Part shown: one piece after another, positions 24,407 to 36,600 of the stretch
Layout: the number at the start of each line of letters is the position of its first letter
How positions within the stretch are numbered: the stretch's first letter is position 1
Source: Lantana camara
Lineage: Eukaryota; Streptophyta; Magnoliopsida; Lamiales; Verbenaceae
DNA: 64,000 nt
NCBI GenBank assembly: GCA_037501455.1
Contig: CM074863.1
Coordinates: forward strand, 13,264,001-13,328,000
Direction of reading: 5' to 3'
The notes under the pieces: generated by a model
Database searches by the model: none
What the model was told of the DNA's origin: nothing
Seen by the model: only the letters and a program-made list of their open reading frames with translations
Made by a program: the position numbers and the translations under genes

Positions 24407-27400
24407 ATGGAGGAACCACCGGCGGAGAGGGGACCGAACTCTTCTTCTTCTTCTTATAATTGGCTTACTTGCTGCACTAAATTCCCGGAGAAGTTCTCTT
24501 CTTCCAAATCGCCGCCGGAAAATGTATTTGACGAAGGCAAGGAAGCTAAGAAACAGAGAGAGCCTGGAGGATGGAAGTCCATATGCTTTGTCTTAGGTCC
24601 GTTTCTCTCTTCTCTCACACCCACACACACAGACAAATCCACACCCACACCTAACCAGCAATTCCTTCACGAAACACACACTCACACACAGAGTGAGAGG
24701 TGCGTTTGCACACAGCAAGGGAGCCATGACATGACATGTATGCTTACGCATCATCCATGGGCCATGGCTGCATGTAAATGTGTGCATTGCTATCTCATAT
24801 GTTGGTCATGATTTTCAGGGAACTACAGTTGTACCTCACACCAAACGCCGCTCACTAATTAAAAAATAAAATAGCAAGATTCAAATTATATAATTATTTT
24901 TATTTTCTAATTTTTGGGTGGGTGAGACCGAGGGGTGACTATGCCTTAAGGTAATTTTAGTTTGAATCTAATTCGGTATAATGAACAGACGAGTGTTTTA
25001 CAATTATCACGTGTTTGATAAAAAAAAATTGAAAAATAATAAATTAAATATTAATTGTAGTACACTTGTCGAATGGGTTCAAGACTAAAAATTTCCCCAA
25101 GCCTTCATATTGCCTCCGTTTCGGGGCACCACCGGTCCACCACAATGGACCTCCTAAAATGAAATGTCACCTAGATTTGGATTAAAAATTTAATAAATGG
25201 GAAAATTTTAGTTCATTCCCCAATTTACATGCATAATTTGAGTTAACTCCCCATTTTTGGGGGCAGATATCACATATGCCGATTTAGATACACCATATGA
25301 CGAATTAGGTACACGATTATGCATGTTTAATAAAATTAAAAAATCGTGTACCTAAATCATCATATGATGTATCTAAATCGCCATATGTGGCATCTGCCTC
25401 CAAAATTGGGGAACTAACTCAAATTATGCATGTGAATTGGGGAGTGAACTAAAATTTTTTTAGACCTGGGAAACAAACTAAAAATTGACTATACAATTGG
25501 GGAGTTTTCTCAAATTACTCTTTTAATAATAAATTATAATCTACCGAAACACTGGCATATTTGATTAATTTGTGGCACATATTAAAAAAAAAAAAAGGAT
25601 ATGTACAATTACACTTCTTTATAAAAAATTATAGTCACTTTATTATTAAGACTACGTTTAAAATATTCTTAACAAGGAAAGTATTCTACACTGGTGTGAT
25701 ATGTTAATAAATTTATACAATAATAAATATAATACAATTATTTATACAATTGATTACGTCTTCTACCATTAATATATGGGTCATACATATGTGCGCAAGT
25801 TGTATCTCATTAATTGCAGGCTGCACCTCTGGTCCAATGAGCAAGATATCTTGATTTGATTTACATTTTCGAAAATAAAATACTTCCGTGTTCACATACG
25901 CAAAATCATTATGATTTGAAAGAAAAATCTCATCACCAAACATAGTAATTAACTTAGAAATAACATAAAATTTTCAAAATTTCTTTTCCAGGAAATGAAA
26001 CTTTTGAGAGGTTGGCGTCTATAGGGCTGTTGGCAAATTTCATGGTATTTTTGCTGACACAGTTTCATCTGGACCAAGTGACGGCTTCCAATGTGCTGAG
26101 CGTCTGGTCAGGCGTCACAAATTTTAGTCCCTTAATTGGTGCCTACATCTCTGATTCTTTCCTGGGCAGATTCAGAACTATTGCCTACGCCACGCTTGCT
26201 GCCTTCATGGTATATATTTATATATATACCCTCGCCTCGCTCGTTATGTTAATTTAGTCAAGTTGGGTTTCGTGTTGGATTTACCTGATATAATTGTCAT
26301 GCATGGTTATAATAAAATTATATTTTGAATTCGCTTATGCATCCGGTGTGAATATGAAATATATATCACCTGAATCAGCCAAATTTGAAATATTTAGTTG
26401 ATAATCATTCCGTGGGGGGCTAATCATTTCACGTATGATTGGGTAAGATGATAAAGGTAGCCGAAAGAAATCATGATTTGACGTTTGACGAAGATGAGTA
26501 GATTGTGACTGTTTGAATGATTTATAAATGATGATCTTCCAAATCTTGATCCCTTTTTGTTACGTGAAATTATTATGATATAAAACTTGCAAATTTAATA
26601 GTTTCCAATAAAAAGGGTTGTGATGTTTCTTTCTTCTCCCATATATGTATGTTTGATTAGTCACTATCAAGGTTACGTTGTATTATGAGTTGCTTACGAA
26701 TATGAACCACACACAAGCAACAAACACATACAGACACATATATGTATCTAGACTTTAAGCCAATTGCACTTGTAGCCCACTTTTATATATGCACCATATG
26801 TAGCGTTATTATATGAATTATTTCATTTTCTTGAATCATTTTCACTGTAAGTTGTCGTCCGAATTTGCTTGCTTTAACTTATGCAGGTTGGCGAATAACT
26901 TTGCCGTCCTTTTTCAGCCAACTATAGCGGCTAACATAATTTAGTAATCCATCAAAGATAATTTATATTTACGTATCCCAGAATTTAGGCCAATTGTATA
27001 ATTCTTATTAAAAAATGTATACTACATTTAGATTGATAATCTCTGGTAACCTCGAGTCAGATTTGGAGGATATGTCAATATCCATCTAATAATAGCATAC
27101 AAATGAGATATAATACATGATAATTTATAAAATTCAATTTCTTAATGAACAGGGCATGATGACAATGACCTTGATAGCATGGCTCCCTCAGTTGCACCCA
27201 CCCCCCTGCCCGGGCCAATCGCATCAATGCATCGGCCCCACTAAAGCGCAGTTCGCGGTTTTGGCTATGGCCCTCGGATGCCTATCCATTGGTTCCGGTG
27301 GCATCAGGCCGTGTAGCATACCCTTCGGTGTGGATCAATTCGAGTCTAATACAGAGGAAGGAAGGCGGGGAATCAACAGTTTTTTTAACTGGTATTACAC

Positions 27401-29238
27401 CACGTTTACTGTTGTTCTGATCATTGCTCTTACTTTGGTGGTCTATATTCAAGACTCTGTTAGCTGGAGTCTGGGCTTTGGGATTCCCACAATGCTCATG
27501 GTGATCTCCATCGTGTTATTTTTCGTGGGCACGAGATACTATGTTTATGTAGTGCCGGAGGGGAGTGTGTTTGCCGGCATTGCACAAGTGATAGTTGCCT
27601 CTTACAAGAAACGAAAACTCAAGCTTCCCGACAACGATGGCGATGGTGTTGGTGTGTTTTATGACCCACCGTTGAAGGGGAGGATTGTGAAGAAACTTCC
27701 TTTAACAAGTAAATACAGGTACCATGTCTTTTTCTAAGAGATCATGATGGTTGATTAATTGCATATCAATCATGCATGAGGGGTCGGCCTTCTAATTATT
27801 ATGCCAGTATGCATGTGGTTTGGTGCTTTATTTGGTTTAAGTTCAACCTAATCTCATAATGTTCGTTTTCCATAGTAACATTATGGGAGTAAATGGAGTA
27901 AAGATCGAGACATGAATATATTGATTTAGCAGTTGGATAACATACTAACTTAATTAAAGAACTTTCACCCTCAACAAGTACAAGTTAAGTATCGTATAGC
28001 TCCATGATTAAAATTTAGACAGTTTAATGGGATTTAGTAGTATAGAAATGTCACGTGAAACATTCATGTTGATCTCCCCGAAATTGCACCATGTGTAGCA
28101 TATGTGACACGAAATGAGAATTCCCATTTAAAATCCAAAAAATCTTGGTCCCACAATGTTATTTTATATATGTTTAAGAAACTCATGATTCCAAATTTCA
28201 GGTTCTTCAACAAAGCCGCCATAATCACCGAGGGCTCCCTCCTCCCCGACGGCACACCCGCCAACCCCTGGCGGCTCTGCAGCATCCAAACAATCGAAGA
28301 AACCAAATGCTTATTCAAAGTCATCCCAATCTGGGCCTCCGGCATCATCTGCTTCACCGCAATGGCCCAACAGGTAGCGACGAAACCGGGGCATGTGGTG
28401 GCTCCAATCCCTTAAATTTTGAAATATTTATATTTTTGTTTCTTAAATTTCTAATTTTGTCTTCTATATTTTTGATATTCGTTCCTATGTTAAATTCTGG
28501 TTTCGTTTCTATCATGATCAGGGCACATTCACAGTTTCACAGGCCTCCAAAATGGACCGTCGCGTAACCCATCATTCCAACTTCAAAATCCCTGCTGGTT
28601 CCCTCACCGTCATCTCCATGATCACCATCGGCATCTGGCTCCCCATCTACGACCGCCTCCTCGTCCCATGCCTCCGGAAAATCACCGGGGTCGAAGGCGG
28701 AATCACTCTCCTCCAACGCATGGGGAACGGCATCGTCTTCTCCATCCTGTCAATGGTCGCGGCCGGCCTTGTCGAGCCGATGAGGCGGGCCTCGGCTAAT
28801 GAGCACGCCGGCCCCGACGGGGTGGCGCCCATGACGGTGTTCTGGCTGGCGCCACAGCTGATCCTGATGGGGTTCGCGGAGGCGTTCAATATTATAGGGC
28901 AGATCGAGTTCTACAATAAGGAGTTTCCGGAGAACATGAGCAGTGTGGCGAATTCTCTGTTCTCGTGTACTATGGCGGGGGCGAGCTACCTGAGTGCGGT
29001 TGTGGTGAATGTGGTGCATAAGACCACAGGGAGGAATGGGAAGCCTGATTGGCTGACGAAGGATATTAATGCCGGGAAAGTGGAGAATCTTTACTTCCTG
29101 ATTGCGGGTTTGGGGGTGGTGAATCTTGGCTATTTTCTGTGGGTGGCGCGTGGGTATCAGTACAAGATGCAGTTTGGGATGGAGGAGGAGGATGACGGTG
29201 GTGGTGAAGTTGAGCTTAATGGAGTTAAAGAAGTGTAG
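24407..29238 (+). CDS. NPF2.13: NPF2-type nitrate transporter, NRT1.7/NRT1.6-like (5 exons)
   Basis: Exons: 24407-24596, 25992-26209, 27153-27718, 28202-28373, 28522-29238, giving 620 residues. A hydrophilic N-terminus of about 60 residues precedes the membrane core. The first membrane helix carries the proton-coupling ExxER motif as ETFER. Other family hallmarks are LIGAYISDSFLGRF, LSIGSGGIRPC, FFNWYYTTFT and, near the end, EFYNKEFPENM and SYLSAVVVNVVH. The charged central loop (around SYKKRKLKLPDND) lies between helices 6 and 7. NPF2.12/NPF2.13 proteins are plasma-membrane low-affinity nitrate carriers acting in seed filling and source-leaf export. The length equals that of NRT1.7 (NPF2.13) as I recall it, but position next to PTST2 parallels NRT1.6 (At1g27080). 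The symbol is therefore at clade level only. Confidence 0.9.
25203..25458. mobile_element. MITE-like long inverted repeat in NPF intron 1
   Basis: Two arms of about 105 bp with only scattered mismatches meet near 25330. Mirrored landmarks are AATTTGAGTTAACTCCCC, GGCAGATATCACATATG and TTAGGTACACGATT. An RNA copy of the intron would fold into a long hairpin. It sits inside the 1.4 kb first intron. No transposase is present and the target duplication is unclear. Confidence 0.75.
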
Positions 29239-29419
29239 TCGCTTTCAGTAGCTTGATTAATTAGTGTAATAATACATGCGATTAAGTTAAGTATGGGGGT
29301 TATGTATGTAATAGTAGTGATGAATGATGATCTTGTTGTAAAGTTGTTACTGTGTCTGAATATTGTCTCCGACAATGATGATCATATATATGAAATAACT
29401 TTATGAATGGGTAGTCAAT

Positions 29420-29599
29420 GGAAAATTCTAACCCAAACCCGGCTTGGCCGAACCCTAACCAATTAAAGGGCAAGTGTATTACACTTGACATTTGATTGGT
29501 CACTTTCCCTAAATTTTCCACCAACCACAGGGCAAGTGTAAAACACTCGCCCCCTCGTTACACCGGTTTGGCCGAGCCAGGCTCGGGCTAGAATTACCC
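29420..29599. mobile_element. Mutator-like MITE with 9-bp target duplication
   Basis: A 180-bp element just 3' of the NPF gene is flanked by an exact 9-bp direct repeat GTAGTCAAT (29411-29419 and 29600-29608), the size typical of Mutator-like transposases. Its ends are inverted: GGAAAATTCTAACCCAAACC against GGGTAATTCTAGCCCGAGCC. The same end motif (ACCCAGACCCGGCTTG-like) caps the larger element at 31611-32829. It may lie in the NPF 3' UTR or just beyond. Confidence 0.78.
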
Positions 29600-31610
29600 G
29601 TAGTCAATTGTCACATATCCTGTGTTAGAAGAAACCCTTGTTTTTTTTCAAGTTTTTCATTTTGATATCCAAACTCCTCTCTAAGTTTGAAGGCAATGGT
29701 TTCGTTTTATTTTTTATTTGATAGTCTAAAGTGTAAACACTAGTTTCTGTTACGTTTGATATGATTTAAAACTCACTTAGTGTTGGGGAAAAAAAAACAT
29801 GAATATTAATCTTTGTGTAGAATATCAACTACTGCTGTTTAATTTGATTCGAAATCAATATGAGATTAATAATCAAATCAACTTCAAACAAAATTTTAAG
29901 TTGGATAAAAAATTTCAAATCAAACTTTGAACAATACTATGTTTCTACTCCACTCTATGTTTTTTACACCCTAGCTACTTTAGAATATAATACTCATGTT
30001 TTCATTTGTAATCCAACTCCAAATTCATATATGTACTCAACAAAATAATAAGGTTTTTCGCTACTTTTTCAATTCATTCACTTCATTTACAAAATTAACG
30101 ATTACAACTTGATTTTTATTCATGTAATCAAATACGTCATCCCACTAAATTTATAATCCATATATGATTTTTTCAATCAATCAAAATAACAAACATAACA
30201 CAATTATTACATAAATAATCTGCGTATGGGCTAGAATCAACTAGAAGTCTAGAACTACAAGTTGGACATCAAATCCAACAACATGGACAGTTTTTTTCCC
30301 TTTAAATATTAAAGTAATAGGGTAAAAATCGTATAAGATCATTGGGTCAAAGTCGAACAATAAAAAGTTTCCACTAAAGTATCAGCATCAGAAACCTCAC
30401 ATGCCCAACTCAGGTCCATACGTACCAATTACCATTGACAAACACTGCTATCTTCCCATGGCTGCAGCCTGCATGCAGGCCAACGAAAGGGACCATGTCA
30501 CTTGTCCAAATATCGTCCCTTCATCTTCCACGCCGAGACAAACCGAAAACGAAGACTATCTTTTATGTTCCTCCTATAATGTACGCCCGCTTCTTTGTCG
30601 AATAATCATATTAGACACTGTGTTTAACACTTTTTATGTAAAAAATTTTAAAACAAAGCTCGTATCACCGTATTCATATAATATCGTATTCATATATCAC
30701 AGAGTTTCTCCATACACGGATAATAACTCTATATATACAACTTGTGAATGGAATTTAGAGTCTTCTTCGAGAGATGACCTGAAATAGTGTGCCCACAGAT
30801 GATAAGTTTTTGTGCCCTTTATCTTTATGTCGCTTTAGGAGAACAGTCAACAGCCTTATTAGCCTTTTCCTTTGTGTTTGGCTTATTAGGTAAATTTAAA
30901 CGAGAGCTGGGATTCTGATATAATATAATATAACAATCAAACTTTTGTGGGATTTCTTCAACGTTTTACTTCCTCAATGTGTATGCTGTCCCACTACTAC
31001 CAAAATATATATATTGCACTTGAGAAAAGTTTGATGTGATCACTTCTCTCTTTTGGTGTGTCATTTTCATGATTCTGATATTTGCAAGAGTCCGAATCAT
31101 AAATAGTTGACTGCAGGCTTTCGACCTTCTTCTAAATTGTCTTTTAACATTTTAATTTATGGCGTGAATGATTATGTTAATATAAGTGATGGACAATAAT
31201 AATGTGCCGGGTATCATGGGTTCTGGAGTGATTGATTGGCATGTCGATGACTTTTGATACTACTTTTTACTTAATTTTATCTTCTTTTGTTTGAGAATCT
31301 AACAAGTAAAATTCTAATTTACTTTTGGAACCCGATTAATAATATATAAAATTTGTTATTTGATTAATTATTTTCTTCTTAATTATTACTTTGGTTTCAT
31401 GTTCTGATTAAAATAAACCAGGATGGATAGGTGGTTTCACGTTACATAATTTAATAACTAGAAATATGAAGTCATGATAATATTCTCTCATAATTAATTT
31501 AGAGTAATATATTAAATAATTATCTAATTTATCAAAAAAATAAATCATTAATTACAGATGGACGTTCAGGATTCACAAATATTAAATATACCACACAAGA
31601 TATTTTACTC
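29600..31610. other. Intergenic region, no gene seen
   Basis: AT-rich. The longest frame (30401-30787) has no recognisable domain and an ordinary base composition. There are no clear repeats beyond A/T tracts. Confidence 0.5.
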
Positions 31611-32829
31611 GAGAAACTTTTACCCAGACCCGGCTTGATCGAGCCCGCCAATTAAAACGAGCCAAGTAGAATTCGAATTTTATATTAAAATAATTACTAA
31701 CTTCAACTTATTTTCTTAACTCTAATTAATGTTAATCATATCTAATTTTAGTTTATGGTAAGATTTTGACAAAAGATTTCTTCCAAGAATATCATTGTCT
31801 TCTTCATAGGAGATGCTTATGAGAGAATTCCCTTCCAAAAATATCGTCTTCTTCTTCATAATTCTGGGAGATGCTTTTGAGAGAATATCGTGTGCACCAT
31901 ATTCTGGAAAACGAGTTTTAGAGATTGTGCACAATAGATTCTGGAGAAATACACAAATTTCTGCTACACCATCATTGGTTTGAGAAGAGCTATTATAGAC
32001 AACTAGCATCTTCCTTAAGTCAACTAATAATATCATCGGCTCGGAATCCCCATAACTACTATGCAACGTCATTCTTGCCAGTTTATGCGCTATCATGTTT
32101 CCTTGTTGGCGAACGAATGAAAATTGAACCTTCGGTATGCTGGAAAGCTTCCTGACGAATAATGTCGGCAACAATATTTCCCAAGCTAGAAAAGTCCAGC
32201 TCATTGACACTTAATTTCTGGATTAAACTCAGATAATTACTTTCAATTGTGATGCTGCTGAATCCTCTACGGTCAGCAAGAGTGCAACTTCCTTAACAAC
32301 CAATGTTTCTGCTAATTCTGCTTCTGGAGGTGAAGGAGGTTTACACAAACTCTTCCAATAAATGCAATCTCCCTTGTAATCGCGGACAACTATCCCCATC
32401 CCAATTGCACAATCTTCAACAAAAACAGCTCCATCAACAATTATCCTTAATGTTCTAATAAATAAAGGCAATTCAATAAATAACTTTCATTTTCTTAAAC
32501 AAAACCAAAATAATTGTGCACATAATAATAGTTTCTCTTTGTACACTTCTCGGGGTCTCCATTTCTCTGGCAATACTCTTTTCCCAAAATAATTGTGCAC
32601 TGAATATTTGTCTCTCATAAGCATCTCCCAGAATTATGAAGAAGACGACCATATTCTTGGAAGAAATCGTTTGTCAAAATCTGACCATAAACTAAAACTA
32701 GATATGGTTAACATTAACTAGACTTAACAAAATAAATTAAAGTTAATAATTATTTTAAAATAAAATTCAAAGTCCACTTGGTGCGTTCTAATTGGCGGAC
32801 TCGGCCAAGCCGGGTCTGGGTAGTATCCC
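31611..32829. mobile_element. Pack-MULE-like element with about 250-bp terminal inverted repeats
   Basis: The left arm (from 31611, with ACCCAGACCCGGCTTG at 31622) and the right arm (ending 32829) are inverted copies over about 220-250 bp. Shared landmarks include TTTTAGTTTATGG, CAAGAATAT and GAGATGCTTATGAGAGA. The left arm also contains a local direct duplication of its inner end. The interior holds a broken RNase H-like gene fragment on the minus strand. The end motif matches the small element at 29420-29599, so both probably used the same transposase source. I could not find a 9-bp target duplication here. Confidence 0.65.
32061..32471 (-). pseudogene. RNase H-like (RVT_3) gene fragment, frameshifted
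   Basis: Reading down the minus strand, one frame gives VDGAVFVEDCAIGMGIVVRD and then AELAETLVVKEVALLL. A second frame continues with NYLSLIQKLSVNELDFSSLG. A third gives FSFVRQQGNMIAHKLARMTL. In order these are the start, middle and end of the plant RNase H-like domain (Pfam PF13456, RVT_3) found in non-LTR retrotransposons and derived host genes. At least two frameshifts separate the pieces, so it is not translatable. The first acidic residue of the active site (VDGA) is visible. The fragment lies between inverted repeats, suggesting capture by a transposon. Confidence 0.72.
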
Positions 32830-33617
32830 ACTTCTGGTGTTCTTCAATTTTCATATTTAGCCATTTCTTTTAAATTTGTTATAAAAAATTAAGAAGACAT
32901 TTGGACTCATGGGCTGTAATGATTTGTTTTATACAATGGTATATATGGGCCAAGGCCCAACTAATGCAACTTACGACTATTGGACTTATATTCTGTTTAC
33001 TTCCGGTTCACCTCTCATCAAATATATAGGGAAAAGGACCCTCTTTCGATGAATAAGCTAGTAACTGATGTTAGTTTAATTAGAAATTTTTATATTTAAA
33101 CTTTTAAAAATATATTTATTATTATTAAAAAAAAAATTACATATGAATGAAATAATAATTTAGTATTCAAGTTTTTGAAAACCCATCCATATTAGGGAGA
33201 ATTTTGTACTTGAGTAATTTAGAATCGTCTCGAACAAGATTTAAAAAAAAAACTATGATAATGTTTTTATTTTTAATTTACATATATTTAAATGGGATTC
33301 AAATTTTTTTATTTTTTTGTTAACACACGCATATTCAAACTATTCAAACCTGAGATCTTACATTTAAGAATGAACTTATTAATCATTTAAACCAATTCTA
33401 TTAACAAATTCGAAACCCACTTAAATATATGTGAATTTGAAAAAAAAAAATAGAATTTAAAAAAAAGTGATAATAGTGCATAATAATTTACTAAATTATC
33501 CTTCCTTGATCGCAGGGACTACACATGGCAGGCACTTTGTGATTGCCAGTGCCACCTTCTAAAGTCTAAACCCCTAACCAAAACCTCCACTCACACGCAG
33601 CACACACTGCACACACA
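32830..33617. other. AMP deaminase upstream region
   Basis: AT-rich upstream DNA. 33310-33420 on the minus strand resembles a tRNA-derived SINE (GGTTTAAATGATTAATAAG followed by CAGGTTTGAAT). The last 80 bp before the ATG are CA-rich and probably the 5' leader. No clear TATA box is seen. Confidence 0.4.
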
Positions 33618-36600
33618 ATGTATCCACCACCGCCACCATTTTCGCCTGTTTCCCCGCTTCAGCTGGCGGTGGCGGCCTTGTTCGGCGCCTCCGTAATGGC
33701 TATCTCTGCATTCTATATCCACAAACGCAGCGTCGATCAGGTTCTCGATCGCCTCATCAACATCCGCCGCCGCCGCCACCACCACCACCTCTCTGACGAC
33801 GATGACTTTGAAACCGCCGATTATAACGAAAATAGAGAGAATGATAGTAACGTGATTCATTGGAGAAGTAAAAATAAGTTGCTCGATGATCATAATGAGG
33901 AGACTTATGGTGACGAGGTGAGGGGTTATCGAGTTTCATCTTCTATGCCGAATGTGAGTTTTCCGAATAACGAGTGGCGTGGTGAGGAAGCTGGTGTCTC
34001 TACGCGTTCCGCGATGTCGAATTCTTTGGGTAAAATGGATTCGATTTCTTTTGATTTACCACCAGTTCGGACTGATCAGAGGGATGGTATGCAGTTCCTT
34101 TTCCTTTCTGTAACTAAGCTATATTATCCTGCCAAATTTAGGCATATCCGAAATAATCCTTTCTTGATGTAATAAGTTGGAACCGTACGATGTAGTTGCT
34201 AATTAGTTCGTTAAATCTGTACCACTTGAAATCGGAAGTTCTTAACCAGCGATCAAATTTTAGGTTATAGGGATGTAATTTAGTTTATCATGTTGCTGTC
34301 CACGTACTTAGGTTTTATTTGACGAGTGGCTAAGATCATCAAAAGGTTAAGGACCTCCAAGTCAAATAGTTTGAAATGTGGACAGCAGATTAATCAGGGA
34401 ATTTGATGATACATTTATAAATGATCTGATTTTGAAGTTCTGCTCAAACTTTCTGTTATGCTGGTGGTTATCTGCTCTTATGCAATTTAATAGATTAAGC
34501 TCATATAAGCCGTTATTTTTTCCTAATTGGTAGCTGCAGAGGAGGAGCAGTACGATTGTCATTCTGGTACAACTATGTTGGTTGGATCTCTTGGTAGGCG
34601 TATGACTCCTAGATCAGCTAGTGGTTATGCATTTGAAAGCACAGCGGACTCTGATGATGAAGGAACTGGACTTCCGGTTGGACAGGATCACGTGTTATCC
34701 TATCAAAACGTAAAGTTGATCTTTGCATTATATTGTTTTTTGACTCTCAATTTCATGTGTGCTTTGTAAAATACCATTTTCAAATGGATTTCACAAGTAT
34801 AAGATGATATGCGGCTATTAAAAACAAATCATTCTTCCAAGAGACTTATATAAGCCAATGTGGAGAGCATTTTGTGCTCCCATGTCAGTGCGTGATTAAC
34901 CAGCTTGGTGGAATAGCTTGGAACTGAAAGCATATTAGTGAAACTAATGATAGACCTCTTGAATAAAAAGGCAGTTGACAGTGTCTTTGTCAATAGCATA
35001 AATCTATATGCACATTGTAAATGATAGTCTTTTGGAACAACGCGGCGATACCGGTTTCTGATTTACAAACAAGGACAAAGCTGTCTTTTAGTTTAAAATC
35101 TAGTGAATTCAAAGCTTTTTGGAGCATTCTTGAACCCTTTAAGTCCAACTATATTTATTACTCGTGTTTCCTACCAGTGTGTTTCTGTGCATTTTCAGGA
35201 TATAAATTCAACAACACAAAATCAATATTTTGCTCCTGCACAAGCTGAAAAGAGATACGTTCATGGTCAAGAATCTGAAGTAAAGTCAAATGTAGATCAT
35301 GTTGATGGAAAAGTAGATACAGCGTCTGCAAATATTTTGACTAATGATCCTGTTTTTAGCAACAACAGTTTTCCACCAGTACTGCATGGTATTTCTCCTC
35401 CCTGATCATCAAACATTTTTCCACATTTTTAGTTTACGTCATGCTTTTGAAGGTTTATCTTCATGTGTGCTTTCTGCTGACATGTTGTGTATTATAAGGT
35501 TCTATTGCTTGGTTTTTCTCCTTCCTGACCATCAAAACTCTGTTGTCGTGCTTTTTCAATTTTGCCTTATGTGCTTGTTTTCTTTTAGGTGGAATTTTAT
35601 GCATCAGTATTGCTAGATTCTATTGCTGATGCTCTTTCAAATATGCAATCAGATTCAATGAGTGTTGAAGAGCAAGAAGAGCTGAAGATGATCCATGAAT
35701 GCCTTGAATTGAGGGAAAAATACGTCTTCAGGGAAAGTGTTGCACCATGGACGAAAAGTACGGAAAAATCTGGTTCAGCAGAGGTCAAGAAGGATCCATT
35801 TCACTTTACCCCAGTTGAAGCATCTTCTGTAAGTTTTCCTTCTTTTAACTGCATTCATACTGTTGAGATAAATCATTCATACGTTTGCTATATGTATCTG
35901 GAATTAACTTCTATGACATGCTAGCAGCACTTCTTCAGAATGGAAGACGGCGTAGTGCGTGTTTATGCAAGTGAAAGGGGTAAGTTTTGATGAGGCTACT
36001 CTTGGACAAAATACATATGCAAACATATCCCTTCATATGATGTTAGAAACTTCCTTCCCTTTCCTTTTTGAATGATTAGATACTGAAGAACTTTTTCCTG
36101 TTGCGAGTTCAACAAGATTTTTCACGGATATGCATCATATCCTGAAAGTGATGTCCATTGGGAATGTTCGCTCTGTATGCCACCATCGACTGCGGTTTCT
36201 GGAGGAAGTAATATTCTTAAACACAGATATCTCCTGTTCATGTATATTTTGTCATTTGTTGGATAGTGATGAATTTTATCTGATTACAGAAATTCCGTCT
36301 TCATTTGTTGGTGAATGCGGATAGGGAGTTTGTAGCTCAGAAAAGTGCACCTCATCGTGACTTCTACAATATACGAAAAGTTGACACTCATGTGCATCAT
36401 TCTGCTTGCATGAACCAAAAGCATCTTCTACGGTTTATCAAGTCAAAGTTACGAAAAGAACCAGATGAGGTATTATAATATGATGCTCTTACTCCCATAT
36501 TGCTCTGTCTTTGACTGCTCCATACATATTTAAGCCAGCAATCCTATCTTTGTTACCCTCCTCCCTTTGATGTACCCATTATTATTATTTTGTCCAGGTT

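Noticed and set aside
34362..34562. Assorted open frames within AMP deaminase introns.
   Set aside because: They cross intron sequence only and lack protein-like composition; exon phases across the gene are fully consistent without them.
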